Assembly (NCBI GenBank): GCA_021155045.1
Contig: JAJNQB010000001.1
Location: 124,001-188,000 of the forward strand
DNA: 64,000 nucleotides
Origin: Arcticibacter sp.
GTDB taxonomy: Bacteria > Bacteroidota > Bacteroidia > 2-12-FULL-35-15
Direction of reading: 5' to 3'
Position numbers and translations under genes: made by a program. The notes beneath the pieces were generated by a model that was not told the origin of the DNA, made no database searches, and worked only from the letters and a program-made list of their open reading frames with translations. Below are positions 42,878 to 52,540 of the stretch, one piece after another (positions within the stretch are counted from its first letter, which is position 1; each line of letters begins with the position of its first letter).

Positions 42878-44977
42878 ATGAAACACCTTTTGAAATTTGG
42901 ATTGATAATATTATCAATAATAGTGTTCGTAAATCATTCCTTTGCACAAGACAATCCTGTAAAATGGAAACTAAGCAGCAACAAAATAAGTGATTGTGAA
43001 TACGAACTTATTTTTACTGGAACTATTGAAGAACATTGGCATGTTTATTCCCTAACAATGAAAGGTGATGATGGACCAATGCCTGCAAGCATTATATTTG
43101 ATAAAAATGCAGGATATGAAACTATTGGCAAACCAACAGAAGGGAAGCCCATAAAAGCATTCGACAAAGTTTTTGAGATGGATGTGGCTTATTTCGAAAA
43201 GTCTGTAGTGTTCAAGCAAAAGATAAAACTAAAAACAGATAAAGAAGTTGTTGTAAAAGGAAAATATGAATACCAGGCCTGTACTGAAGAAAAATGTATT
43301 TTTCCGCCTGCTACACCCTTTGAATTTAAGTTTAATGGTTCAAAATCTTGTTTAACTGATACTAAAGAAACTGTTGAAAAAAATGAAACGGAAAAAGTTG
43401 TTGAAGATTCAAATCAAATAGCATCTGTTGTTACTAATATAAAGACTGCAGATACTGTAAAAGGAACTAATGTTTCTAATAATAATTCTGTTAATACTCA
43501 AGATGATGAAACATCTATTGAAGGTAAGGTTTGGTGGGTGATTTTTCTAACTGGTTTTGCTTGGGGTTTTGCAGCTTTATTTACCCCTTGCGTATTTCCT
43601 TTAATTCCAATGAATGTTAGCTTTTTCTTAAAGCGTAGTAAGGATAAAGCAAAAGGGAGAATGAATGCTGTTTTGTATGCATTTTCTATTATAATTATTT
43701 TTGTTTCATTAGGTCTTGGTATTTCAGCAATATGGGGAGGGGGGGCTTTACATACATTTTCGACCAGCGCAGGATTTAATATTGTAATTTTTCTGATGTT
43801 ATTAATATTTGGTGCGTCATTTTTGGGTGCTTTTGAAATAGTCTTACCATCAAGTTTTGTGAATAAAATAGATAAGCAAAGCGATAGGGGGGGGTATATT
43901 GGAATATTTTTTATGGCCTTAGCCTTAGTTGTTATCTCATTTTCTTGTACAGGTCCAATGATTGGAAATGCATTAGTCGCAGCTTCAACTTCAGGGAATA
44001 CCTCTGGGGCATTTTGGGCAATGTTTGGTTTTTCAAGTGGTTTAGCATTGCCTTTTGGTTTATTTGCATTTTTTCCTTCCATGTTAAATTCAATGCCTAA
44101 AAGCGGTGGATGGTTAAATACAGTTAAAGTAGTACTTGGATTTTTAGAACTGGCTTTAGCATTAAAATTTGCATCAAATGTTGATTTGGTTTATCAAATG
44201 GGAATATTAACTCGTGAAGTATTTATAACTCTTTGGATTGTTATTTTTGCATTGATGACGATTTATTTAATAGGTGGATTCAAAACAGCGCACGATAGTG
44301 ATGTAAAACACCTCTCCGTAACACGAATTTTTTTCATTATTTTTTCTTTTTCTATAACCGTTTATCTAATTCCAGGATTGTGGGGAGCCCCATTGAAATT
44401 GTTTAGTGGTGTCTTGCCTCCGGCAGAATATTCAGAATCTCCCAAAGGTTTTGGTGCAGGCGAGTCGCATTCTAATCAAACAAAACTAGATGTTGAGTTT
44501 GGAAAGTATATGGAAATAAATAAGCATGGCGTTCCTTATTTTAAAAATGATTATGCAAACGCTTTGGCTTATGCGAAAAAAACAGGAAAGCCATTAATGG
44601 TTGATTTCACAGGACATGCTTGTGCAAATTGTAGAAAAACAGAAGACTTTATTTGGCCAGATCCTATAGTATCAAAAATTTTAGCGGAAGATGTAGTTTT
44701 AGTTTCTTTATATGTTGATGATAAAAGAGAATTGGATAAAAAGGATTTCATCAAAGTGTTTTGGTATGGGCAAGAGCGAGAGATAACAACTATCGGAGAT
44801 AAATTTAAGTACATGGAAGAAACACTTTATAAGCAAAGCACCCAACCTTTATATGTATTGTTAGACCAAAACGAACAGGTGCTGAATGCTCCAAGAGGTT
44901 ATAAATCAGGTATTCCAGAATATATTAATTGGTTGAGTGAGGGTGTAAATGAATTTAAAAAAAGAAACAAAAAATAA
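42878..44977 (+). CDS. Thiol:disulfide interchange protein DsbD family
   Basis: This 699-residue protein has a signal peptide (1-23) and an N-terminal DsbD-alpha-like domain (about 25-150) with ACTEEKCIFPPATPF holding a Cys pair. An eight-segment membrane domain follows (about 215-520), with a Cys-Pro motif in LFTPCVFPLIPMNVS and a second Cys in SFSCTGPMIGNALV. The C-terminal thioredoxin-like domain has GHACANCRKTEDFIWPD (CxxC near residue 582). DsbD moves electrons from cytoplasmic thioredoxin to periplasmic reductases and supports cytochrome c maturation. Between N-domain and membrane part lies a variable acidic linker. Length and domain order are normal for the family in this phylum. Confidence 0.93.
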   Translation: MKHLLKFGLIILSIIVFVNHSFAQDNPVKWKLSSNKISDCEYELIFTGTIEEHWHVYSLTMKGDDGPMPASIIFDKNAGYETIGKPTEGKPIKAFDKVFEMDVAYFEKSVVFKQKIKLKTDKEVVVKGKYEYQACTEEKCIFPPATPFEFKFNGSKSCLTDTKETVEKNETEKVVEDSNQIASVVTNIKTADTVKGTNVSNNNSVNTQDDETSIEGKVWWVIFLTGFAWGFAALFTPCVFPLIPMNVSFFLKRSKDKAKGRMNAVLYAFSIIIIFVSLGLGISAIWGGGALHTFSTSAGFNIVIFLMLLIFGASFLGAFEIVLPSSFVNKIDKQSDRGGYIGIFFMALALVVISFSCTGPMIGNALVAASTSGNTSGAFWAMFGFSSGLALPFGLFAFFPSMLNSMPKSGGWLNTVKVVLGFLELALALKFASNVDLVYQMGILTREVFITLWIVIFALMTIYLIGGFKTAHDSDVKHLSVTRIFFIIFSFSITVYLIPGLWGAPLKLFSGVLPPAEYSESPKGFGAGESHSNQTKLDVEFGKYMEINKHGVPYFKNDYANALAYAKKTGKPLMVDFTGHACANCRKTEDFIWPDPIVSKILAEDVVLVSLYVDDKRELDKKDFIKVFWYGQEREITTIGDKFKYMEETLYKQSTQPLYVLLDQNEQVLNAPRGYKSGIPEYINWLSEGVNEFKKRNKK

Positions 44978-44978
44978 T

Positions 44979-45980
44979 TTATTGTACCAATAAATTACAA
45001 CCTCTAATATCACTATTGTCAAATCGCCCTAAAACTTCAAAAGAATTGTTAGGGTTTGTTTTTCCTAAATCTTGGGTAGCTATAAATGAGCAAGAATAGA
45101 TGTTTGCTAAATCAATAATATTTATTCCTCCTGTTTTGTTTTTACCAACATAACTTAGCGGATCATTAGTATCACGAATTAAAACTTTCATCCAAGGTGG
45201 GCAATTAAATATGCCATCTCCTTTTGAATAAGCTTGAGATAATAATTCTGTCATGCCGTATTCGCTATGGATTGCTTCAACTCCAAACCCACTGCACAAA
45301 GTAGCGTGCAATTCCTCTCTGACCATTTCTTTGCGCTTGCCTTTCATTCCTCCTGTTTCCATTACAATTAAATTACCTTTTGGAAATTTAAAGAAAGGAA
45401 ATCTATCCACTAAATCTAATAATGCATAAGTAACTCCTAATAAAATTGTTTTTTGTTTTTTCTTTGCGAGGTCTTGAAGTTTTAAAATTAATTCGTCATA
45501 ATTATGTAGATAAAATCCACTTTCAATATGTTTGCTTTTATTGATTAAATCATCAGCCATATAAACGAGTGATGAACCTTCGCGTTCAAGATAGGATGGA
45601 AGTATTGCTAAAACACAATAATTTTCAATGTTTCCATAAAATAATTCAAATGTTTTTAAATAACTTTTTTGATAAACAGAAATATCTATAACATGATGTT
45701 TGCTTGTGATTTGTCCTGTAGTGCCGCTGCTTGTAAAGGTTGTTGAGTTAGAAGTGGTTGATGAATCTTTAGAAATTATTTCGAAAGTTTTAAAAAATTC
45801 GATTGGTAAAAAAGGGATTTGCTCAACAGAATTTATTGTGCGAATATCAATTTTTAAATTTTCAACATAATTTTTGTAAACGGAATTATTCTTTGCTTGA
45901 AAATTAAATATTTCAATAGCATATTTATTAAACTCTTCGGGGGTTTTTATTTTAAATATAGTATCGATGTTGAAACTCAT
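44979..45980 (-). CDS. LuxE-like acyl-protein synthetase/acyl-activating enzyme
   Basis: I start at the ATG at 45980 (333 residues, MSFNIDTIFKIKTPEEFNKY), one base after the stop of the upstream gene; an in-frame ATG at 46037 would overlap that gene and adds nothing LuxE-like. The family motifs are TSSGTTGQITSKHHVI (nucleotide loop), SYLEREGSSLVYMADDLI, VMETGGMKGKRKEMVREELH and IHSEYGMTELLSQAYS. LuxE activates a fatty acid as acyl-AMP and moves it to a Cys for reduction by LuxC; no luxC or lux genes are present. The role here may be activation of another carboxylate. It is the last gene of a tight three-gene operon. Confidence 0.85.
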   Translation of the reverse strand: MSFNIDTIFKIKTPEEFNKYAIEIFNFQAKNNSVYKNYVENLKIDIRTINSVEQIPFLPIEFFKTFEIISKDSSTTSNSTTFTSSGTTGQITSKHHVIDISVYQKSYLKTFELFYGNIENYCVLAILPSYLEREGSSLVYMADDLINKSKHIESGFYLHNYDELILKLQDLAKKKQKTILLGVTYALLDLVDRFPFFKFPKGNLIVMETGGMKGKRKEMVREELHATLCSGFGVEAIHSEYGMTELLSQAYSKGDGIFNCPPWMKVLIRDTNDPLSYVGKNKTGGINIIDLANIYSCSFIATQDLGKTNPNNSFEVLGRFDNSDIRGCNLLVQ

Positions 45981-45981
45981 C

Positions 45982-46545
45982 TTATTTTTTACAATAAATA
46001 TCTGATTCTTCCATTGGATATTTTTTATCCAAATCAATATTATTAAATCCTTTGTTTTTTCCCCAAGAAAATAATTTTTCGAAAAAAGGAAGCAACTTAT
46101 TATCTTTTATTTTTTCTAAAAAATAAACTTCATGTTCTTTTTCTTTGATTCCCATCCCATAAAGAATAGCATCATGCTCCTTTATTCCAAGCGAATTAAA
46201 AAATTGTTTCATTCTAAAATATTCGCAAACATTTCCACTTTCGAGTCTTCCTGCAAAATAAAAAGGCATAAACCATCCTATAATATAACAGCTGTACCAG
46301 ATTATTTTTCCTATTACGTAAAATCGTACTTCATACCATTTAGAAACAGGTATTTTATATAGGTTCATAATTTTCAATACTTCAGCTCTATGGTTCCACT
46401 CATCAATTTCAATTTGTTTGATTGCTATTTTTTCTTCTTTGTTTTTTACAGAGCGAGCATGTCCAATATACGCAAATGCAGCAGCCTTTTCAGCAGAGTA
46501 TGCTTGTTGAAGTAGTTTAGTTAATTCGTGGTGGTTAAGTTCCAT
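45982..46545 (-). CDS. Ferritin-like di-iron protein, COQ7/demethoxyubiquinone hydroxylase type
   Basis: This 187-residue helical protein has the di-iron pattern of the COQ7/CAT5 group: Glu in LLQQAYSAEKAAAFAYIGHA, ExxH in KQIEIDEWNHRAEVLKIM, and the second-half ligands in RLESGNVCEYFRMKQFF and GIKEKEHEVYFLEKI. A hydrophobic hairpin (WYEVRFYVIGKIIWYSCYII, WFMPFYFAG) could sit in the membrane surface. COQ7 hydroxylates a quinone precursor, but Bacteroidota use menaquinone, so the substrate is unknown. It overlaps the upstream radical SAM gene by one base (TAATG) and is followed one base later by the LuxE-like gene. The three are surely co-expressed. Confidence 0.82.
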   Translation of the reverse strand: MELNHHELTKLLQQAYSAEKAAAFAYIGHARSVKNKEEKIAIKQIEIDEWNHRAEVLKIMNLYKIPVSKWYEVRFYVIGKIIWYSCYIIGWFMPFYFAGRLESGNVCEYFRMKQFFNSLGIKEHDAILYGMGIKEKEHEVYFLEKIKDNKLLPFFEKLFSWGKNKGFNNIDLDKKYPMEESDIYCKK

Positions 46546-48212
46546 TAAACCAGTTTGTATTCTGTAATGTTGTAAATAATTTCAGCTTTTGTTGTTCCGT
46601 TGTATTGTATCACCAAATTATAAATCCCTTTTTCAATCTTGCCTTCTTTTTCGAATAAGTCGAAATTAAAATTCAAAGGCAAAATGATGTATCTGTATTT
46701 ATGATGGTTAAGTTTATTGTTTTCAATAATGCTTACTTTCTCAGTTCTTTCAATTTCATTTAAAAATAATTCTTGAGGTTTCACTTTGTGATGTAAATAA
46801 TAATCTACAGCTATCAATTGTTTTAAAACTTCATCATTAGGAAAATTAACTTCAGCATAAGTTGTTATAATCGAAAAAATGTCAGTTAGTGAATATTTAT
46901 GATAATTACTTACTTCACCAAAATACGTTCCTAATCCAAGTAAAAAATCAAAAATGCTATAATTTTCAGTAATATATTTTAGAGTACGAATTGTTTTTTT
47001 TCCGTTCCAATAAATCTCTAAGGCATGTTCCAGTTTTGTTATTTTTTCAAGTTCTTCTTTCGACAAATAATTGCTTTCTATAATTTGATAAGGAGGAAGC
47101 GAGTCAAACTTAAATCCATGTTGCTCATATTTTTCACGAACAGGAGTACCTTTTAAAAATTTTAGAAAACCCAATTGTAATTCAGGTGCATATAATTTAA
47201 AAACTTCTTCGATGCTGAATTTAATATCACTCCATTCATCAAGAGGTAAGCCAACTATAAGATCCAAATGCATTTCAATCTTATGTTGTAATGCTTGAAT
47301 GATACTTGTTGTTTTTTCAAAATTTTGTTTTCTGCTTACTTCTAAATTAGCTTTTTGATTAACTGTTTGTATTCCTATTTCGAATCGAAACAATCCTTTT
47401 GGAACATTTTCATCAATAAATTTTATAATGTCAGGATGAACAATATCGGCAGTTATTTCGAATTGAAAAACATTTTCAGGTTGATGGTGTTCTAAAATAA
47501 ATTTGAAAATATCAATAGTAAAATCTTTTTTGATATTAAATGTTCTATCCAAAAATTTTATGGTTCTACCATGATTCATTAGATATAATAAATGAGATTT
47601 TATTGTTTCGTTGGGCAAATAGCGCACTTTGTTATCTAAGCTTGCTAAACAAAATTCACATTTGTAAGGGCAACCTCTTGATGTTTCTATGTAACAAACC
47701 TTGTTATATAACTCTGCCGTAACATCATTAATGTAGGGATTTATATCTTTAAATTTCTGCAAGTCAAACATAGGAGCAGACGGATTTTCAATAATTGCTC
47801 CATCTTTTTTCCAAATCAAATTTTGCACTTTTTCCAAGGCAGAAGAATTATTTAAAAATTCTTGAAAAGCAGTTTCCCCTTCACCAGCAATAATATAATC
47901 TACTTCATCAAGTTCGATTATGCCTTTCCAATCATAACTTACTTCTGGTCCGCCCAGCAATATTTTACAATTTGGATTTAATTGTTTTATTTTTTTTAAA
48001 ACTTCAAGCGTTGGTGTAATGTTCCAGATATAACAACTAAATGCAACAACATCAAATTCAGAACATTGTTTGGCAATATCATCTTTATCTTCTTTTATTG
48101 TAAATTCTTTCCAATGCAATTGTTGGTAATCTTTATTCAATTCATATAGCAAACGAATTGCTAAATTCATGTGAATATACTTTGCATTTAATGTGGAGAG
48201 TAGTACTTGCAT
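46545..48212 (-). CDS. B12-binding-domain radical SAM protein (DUF4080 type)
   Basis: This 555-residue protein opens with MQVLLSTLNAKYIHMNLAIR, typical of the DUF4080 subgroup. Residues 1-150 form a cobalamin-binding-like domain (CKILLGGPEVSYDW, YIIAGEGETAFQEFLNN). The 4Fe-4S motif CPYKCEFC lies near residue 180 in YIETSRGCPYKCEFCLASLD. A long C-terminal DUF4080 region follows. Enzymes of this class perform radical methylations or rearrangements; the reaction of this subgroup is unknown. It is the first gene of an operon with a di-iron protein and a LuxE-like enzyme. The combination of an oxygen-sensitive and an oxygen-using enzyme is worth noting. Confidence 0.88.
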   Translation of the reverse strand: MQVLLSTLNAKYIHMNLAIRLLYELNKDYQQLHWKEFTIKEDKDDIAKQCSEFDVVAFSCYIWNITPTLEVLKKIKQLNPNCKILLGGPEVSYDWKGIIELDEVDYIIAGEGETAFQEFLNNSSALEKVQNLIWKKDGAIIENPSAPMFDLQKFKDINPYINDVTAELYNKVCYIETSRGCPYKCEFCLASLDNKVRYLPNETIKSHLLYLMNHGRTIKFLDRTFNIKKDFTIDIFKFILEHHQPENVFQFEITADIVHPDIIKFIDENVPKGLFRFEIGIQTVNQKANLEVSRKQNFEKTTSIIQALQHKIEMHLDLIVGLPLDEWSDIKFSIEEVFKLYAPELQLGFLKFLKGTPVREKYEQHGFKFDSLPPYQIIESNYLSKEELEKITKLEHALEIYWNGKKTIRTLKYITENYSIFDFLLGLGTYFGEVSNYHKYSLTDIFSIITTYAEVNFPNDEVLKQLIAVDYYLHHKVKPQELFLNEIERTEKVSIIENNKLNHHKYRYIILPLNFNFDLFEKEGKIEKGIYNLVIQYNGTTKAEIIYNITEYKLV

Positions 48213-48379
48213 TTGTGATATAAAGGTAGGGGTTTATTAGAAAGCGAGGCAAAATAAGGGTAAAAGAATCTATTATATTCGAAGTTTTTACCTAAAAATA
48301 GAGTTCAATTATTCCTAAAATATTTTATCTTTACCTACTCATTTTTTAATGCTATCATACAACATAAAAATTCAATAAA

Positions 48380-51300
48380 ATGGTTCAAAAATATTTAGTT
48401 GTCCTATTTACGATACTTTCAATATCAGCTTTTGCTCAGTTTCCTGAAAGTACATTCCAAAGTGCTGAAAACGTATATTATTGGAAAAACCGAAAACCTT
48501 TTGAAGGTTATTGGCAGCAAGATGTTCATTATAAAATAAATGCAACTCTTGACGATAAAACAAACATAATAGACGGAAACATAGAATTGACCTATTATAA
48601 TAATTCTCCTGATGATTTATCTTATGTTTATTTCCATTTGTATAGTAATGCTCAGGCAAAAGGTTCGTATTTAGCGGATTTATACAAAAATAATAGCATT
48701 AAGTTAAAATTTGGCAACTATCAAGAACAAGGTTTAGGAACTAACATTTCAAAAATCACATTAAATGGTGTTGATTTAAAAACGGAGCAAGATAATACAG
48801 TCTTAAAAGTATTTCTTCCTACACCTTTAAAATCAGGCGAAAAATTAACTTTCAAAATTGAATTTAAAACATATTATGACAATGGAACCATTCGCAATCG
48901 AATGAAATTATTTAATTCATTTGGCTACAAACATTATGATGTAGTTCATTGGTATCCTCGCATTTCTGTTTACGACCGTAAATTGGGTTGGGATACTGAC
49001 CAACACATGGATCATGAATTTTATGGTGATTTTGGAACGTATGATGTAGCGTTTTCTTTGCCAAATCATTATGTGCTGGACGCAACAGGTGTTTTGTTAA
49101 ATCAAAATGAAGTTATGCCAGCAGATTTAAGAGCAAAGTTAGATATCAAAAATTTTAAAAATAAACCATGGAACGAAAAACCTTCGGTGATAATTGAGCC
49201 CAATGGTACTACTAAAACATGGTTGTTTCATGCCGAGAATGTTCATGATTTTGCGCTTACCGCTGATCCAACGTATAGAATTGGGGAAGTAGAATGGAAT
49301 GGTATAAAATGTATTTCTCTTTGTCAAGAGCCACACGCAGCACATTGGCAAAATGCGGCTGAATATGCAGCAAAGGTTATCAAAGTAAATTCAGAAACTA
49401 TAGGAATGTACGGTTATCCCAAAATGATTGTTGCTGATGCACAAGATGGAATGGAATACCCAATGCTTACTCTTGATGGTGGATGGGATCCTGATTATCG
49501 AGATTTATTAGCACATGAAATTTCTCACAACTGGTTTTTTGGAATGGTGGGTTCAAATGAAACCTATCGTGCTGCAATGGACGAAGGGTTTACCCAATTT
49601 TTAACGTCATGGTCGTACGAATTGATAGATGGAAAACAAAGAGTTCGTTATAAAAATAAATCTGGCTATGTAGAAAAATTTACGGAACCTGATTTTATTC
49701 GTAATAGCGAAGTTTACAATGGCTACATGGGTGAGGCAGCAAGAGGCGTGGATGCTAATTTGAATGTTCATTCAGATATGTATGGAGGCTCAATTCGTCA
49801 TGGAGGCGGCTATCGTCAAGTATATATGAAAACATCTACGATGCTTTACAACCTACAATATACTTTAGGTGATTCTTTATTTTTAGCGGCAATGCAACAT
49901 TATTTTAATCAATGGAAATTTGCTCATCCGTATATAGAAGATTTTAGAAACTCAATTATCCAATTTACACATGTTGATTTGAATTGGTTTTTTGATGAGT
50001 GGATTGAAAGTACAAAAACAATAGATTACGGAGTAAAAAAAGTGAAGAAGGGGAAAGAAGAAAATGAATATAAAATCACATTCAAACGCAAAGGGATGCA
50101 GATGCCACTTGATTTTTCTGTGATTGCCAAAAACGATAGTATTTATAATTTTCATATTCCGAATACTTGGTTTGTAAAAGAAACAAAAGCAACTGTTCTT
50201 CCTCGTTGGATTGGTTGGGATAAAGTTCAGCCTGAATATACTGCAAATGTTATTATTCCGAGTGGAGTATATGATGTTGTAATTGACCCAAGCACTCGTT
50301 TGGCAGATGTGAACATGCTAGATAACAATAAAAAATTTCCTCTAAAATATCGTTTCGATTCAAAAATTTATAATGTAAGCGATTGGACAAGATATGAATT
50401 GTATGCTCGCCCTGATTTATGGTACAATGGCTATGATGGTGTAAAAATAGGTGTTCACATGAATGGAAATTATATGATGTACAAACATATTTTTGATTTG
50501 AATGTTTGGTTTAATACTGGTTTAGGGCAAAATTATTTAGACTCATTAACAGAAAAGAATAAGTACGATAATATCAGTTTTAGAATTAACTATCGTACAG
50601 CAACAGAAAAATTTATGAAAGGTTCTGCTTTTAATTTTTCTGCAAAAGCATTGGATGGATTAAATGCATATACCGTTGGCTTTGATAGGAAAGATATAAA
50701 AGGAAAAAATAAAGTTTACATGTACTTTAAATCAATGTATAGAAAAGGCTTGAATGATTTAACATATTTGATTTTGCCAAATGAATGGCAAGTAAATAAA
50801 TTAAATAATACTATTAATATCGGCATCGAACACACATATAACTATTCAAGAGGAACAGGAAATATTAATTTAGGAATGCGTTCTTCCACTTTAATGAGTG
50901 ATTACGATTATCAAACAATTAATTTGAATGTAATCAACAGAACCAATTTAGGTCGCTTGGTTTTAAGTACAAGACTAATAGCACAGTATGGAACAGGAAA
51001 AGTTTGGGCAGATGAATCATCTTTATTTTTGGCAGGAGCAAACCCTGAAGAAATGATGGATAATAAATACACGCGTTCTGCTGGAATATTTGATCCAACA
51101 TGGGCTAAAGTAGGTTCTACAACAAATTACTTTCAATATGGAGGAGGACTTAATTTAAGAGGATATTCTGGGTATTTAGCACCACAATTACAGAGTGATG
51201 CAAGTATTGTTTACACATACAAAGGACAAACAGGAGCAGCAGTAAATGCTGAATTAGAGTTTAATGGCTTGATTAAACAAAAAAAATCAAACTGGCTAAA

Positions 51301-51568
51301 TAGAACTTTTAATTTAAAAACATATTTATTTGGTGATGCGGGAATCATAAATTATAGTAAACCAACGGATGATATTTTAAAAATGAGTGATGTAAGAGTA
51401 GATGCAGGCTTAGGTCTTGCTCTTACAATAAAAAAGTTTGGAGTGCTTCAAACGGTTGAACCATTAACTATACGTTTTGATATGCCTTTCTTCTTAAATA
51501 AAATTCCTGCAACAGATAAAGACTTTGTCCAATATCGTTTTGTAATAGCAGTAAGCAGGGCTTTTTAA
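48380..51568 (+). CDS. M1 family metallopeptidase, large secreted form
   Basis: This 1062-residue protein has a signal peptide (1-19). The M1 core shows the exopeptidase-like motif DGMEYPMLTLDGG near residue 357 and the zinc site LLAHEISHNWFFGMVGSNET (HExxH near 375) with the third ligand Glu in AMDEGFTQFL. Residues 560-1062 make up a long C-terminal region of beta-rich repeats ending FVIAVSRAF with terminal Phe, and resemble an outer-membrane barrel (VDMPFFLNKIPATDKDFVQ-like strands: RFDMPFFLNKIPATDKDFV). I infer a peptidase tied to the outer membrane. A near -7 box TATCTTTA is at 48326-48333. Confidence 0.9.
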   Translation: MVQKYLVVLFTILSISAFAQFPESTFQSAENVYYWKNRKPFEGYWQQDVHYKINATLDDKTNIIDGNIELTYYNNSPDDLSYVYFHLYSNAQAKGSYLADLYKNNSIKLKFGNYQEQGLGTNISKITLNGVDLKTEQDNTVLKVFLPTPLKSGEKLTFKIEFKTYYDNGTIRNRMKLFNSFGYKHYDVVHWYPRISVYDRKLGWDTDQHMDHEFYGDFGTYDVAFSLPNHYVLDATGVLLNQNEVMPADLRAKLDIKNFKNKPWNEKPSVIIEPNGTTKTWLFHAENVHDFALTADPTYRIGEVEWNGIKCISLCQEPHAAHWQNAAEYAAKVIKVNSETIGMYGYPKMIVADAQDGMEYPMLTLDGGWDPDYRDLLAHEISHNWFFGMVGSNETYRAAMDEGFTQFLTSWSYELIDGKQRVRYKNKSGYVEKFTEPDFIRNSEVYNGYMGEAARGVDANLNVHSDMYGGSIRHGGGYRQVYMKTSTMLYNLQYTLGDSLFLAAMQHYFNQWKFAHPYIEDFRNSIIQFTHVDLNWFFDEWIESTKTIDYGVKKVKKGKEENEYKITFKRKGMQMPLDFSVIAKNDSIYNFHIPNTWFVKETKATVLPRWIGWDKVQPEYTANVIIPSGVYDVVIDPSTRLADVNMLDNNKKFPLKYRFDSKIYNVSDWTRYELYARPDLWYNGYDGVKIGVHMNGNYMMYKHIFDLNVWFNTGLGQNYLDSLTEKNKYDNISFRINYRTATEKFMKGSAFNFSAKALDGLNAYTVGFDRKDIKGKNKVYMYFKSMYRKGLNDLTYLILPNEWQVNKLNNTINIGIEHTYNYSRGTGNINLGMRSSTLMSDYDYQTINLNVINRTNLGRLVLSTRLIAQYGTGKVWADESSLFLAGANPEEMMDNKYTRSAGIFDPTWAKVGSTTNYFQYGGGLNLRGYSGYLAPQLQSDASIVYTYKGQTGAAVNAELEFNGLIKQKKSNWLNRTFNLKTYLFGDAGIINYSKPTDDILKMSDVRVDAGLGLALTIKKFGVLQTVEPLTIRFDMPFFLNKIPATDKDFVQYRFVIAVSRAF

Positions 51569-51586
51569 GGTGTTTGATTTTACAAT

Positions 51587-51623
51587 AAAAAAAACGCTCG
51601 AACTACTCGAGCGTTTTTTTTAT
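51587..51623 (+). terminator. Terminator after the M1 peptidase gene
   Basis: ACGCTCGA pairs with TCGAGCGT around ACTAC, preceded by an A run and followed by ten T residues. It starts 19 bases after the stop codon. The rest of the 288-base gap to 51857 is AT-rich without a supported gene. Confidence 0.9.
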
Positions 51624-51856
51624 TTTTTTATAGCCAAACCCTTCGTTCTACGGAGCCTACGAAAAAAGGTTTTACTTCATTTTTTTTATTCTAATTTTTC
51701 GAGTGAGATACCAACAAATAATGTTCATTTCTTACTGATTTTATTTCCAACTTTTTTAAAACTCAAAACGTAGAACCGAGCAAAATAGAGAAACATCTTT
51801 TAAAAATAAAAACAATTCACAAATGAAAATATTAAACTCATTAATCCCCATTTATT

Positions 51857-52483
51857 ATGAAAACAAAATTTTACATTGGAACATTGTTGGCAATTGCTAT
51901 TCATGTAATGGTAAAAAGCCAAACACCTTCGAATCAAGTGTTTGAAAAAGACGAAAAATTTGTACTTGGTTATTCTTATTATACAGCATTAGAGAAAAAA
52001 GATTTTTCTAAAATTCAAGACCCAAATGAATTGCTTATCAAATCAGAAAAATTAATGGCATTAGCAAAAAAAATTAAAACAGAAGCAAAATCTAAAACTG
52101 GTGCTGAACAAGAAATGATGTTGGACGAAGCAAAAACATTAGAAAATGAAGCTGAAATTTGCAAAATTGCTGCTGCTGAAATAAAAGCAAGTTATAATAA
52201 AGATGAGTTTATGGCATTTAAAAATTATTTTATTTCTTATCTTGATACGTGTGATGCAAGCTATAATACCGCATACGAAGCTAAACAAATTTATTTTACT
52301 GCAGTAAGATGTTTTAGAATAGCTAAAGAAATGAGAGAAGAAGCCTATGCTCAACCGGTAAAACTTGCAATAATTGGTGGTTTGTTAAATGCAGAAGAAA
52401 AAGAAATGGTTGCTATTATTAAAATGAATGAAGCAATTAAAACATTGAAAAGAGGTGTAACACTAATGATAGTGAAAAGATAA
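51857..52483 (+). CDS. Secreted helical hypothetical protein
   Basis: This 208-residue protein has a signal peptide (about 1-21, ending MVKSQ). The mature part is almost wholly helical and coiled-coil-like, rich in Lys, Glu and Ala: KSEKLMALAKKIKTEAKSK, then EQEMMLDEAKTLENEAEICK, and VRCFRIAKEMREEAYAQPVK. This resembles periplasmic helical hypothetical proteins of Bacteroidota but I do not know a named family. The gene has its own terminator, shared with the convergent transporter gene. Confidence 0.75.
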   Translation: MKTKFYIGTLLAIAIHVMVKSQTPSNQVFEKDEKFVLGYSYYTALEKKDFSKIQDPNELLIKSEKLMALAKKIKTEAKSKTGAEQEMMLDEAKTLENEAEICKIAAAEIKASYNKDEFMAFKNYFISYLDTCDASYNTAYEAKQIYFTAVRCFRIAKEMREEAYAQPVKLAIIGGLLNAEEKEMVAIIKMNEAIKTLKRGVTLMIVKR

Positions 52484-52509
52484 TAGAGAATAGAATGTAT
52501 TTAAAAAAT

Positions 52510-52540
52510 AAAACCGTGCAACTTTTACACGGTTTTTTTT
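52510..52540 (+). terminator. Bidirectional terminator between the 51857 gene and the ABC transporter
   Basis: AAAACCGTG pairs with CACGGTTTT around nine bases, with A and T runs on either side. It serves both convergent genes. Confidence 0.88.

Noticed and set aside
44979..45980. Part of a bioluminescence (lux) operon
   Set aside because: LuxC, LuxA and LuxB are absent, so the LuxE-like protein must serve another pathway.
45981..46037. A longer N-terminus for the LuxE-like protein
   Set aside because: It would overlap the di-iron gene by 56 bases and adds no family sequence; the ATG at 45980 fits the operon spacing.
51570..51773. A 67-residue gene after the M1 peptidase
   Set aside because: It runs through the terminator hairpin and is made of low-complexity Phe/Leu codons from AT-rich DNA.
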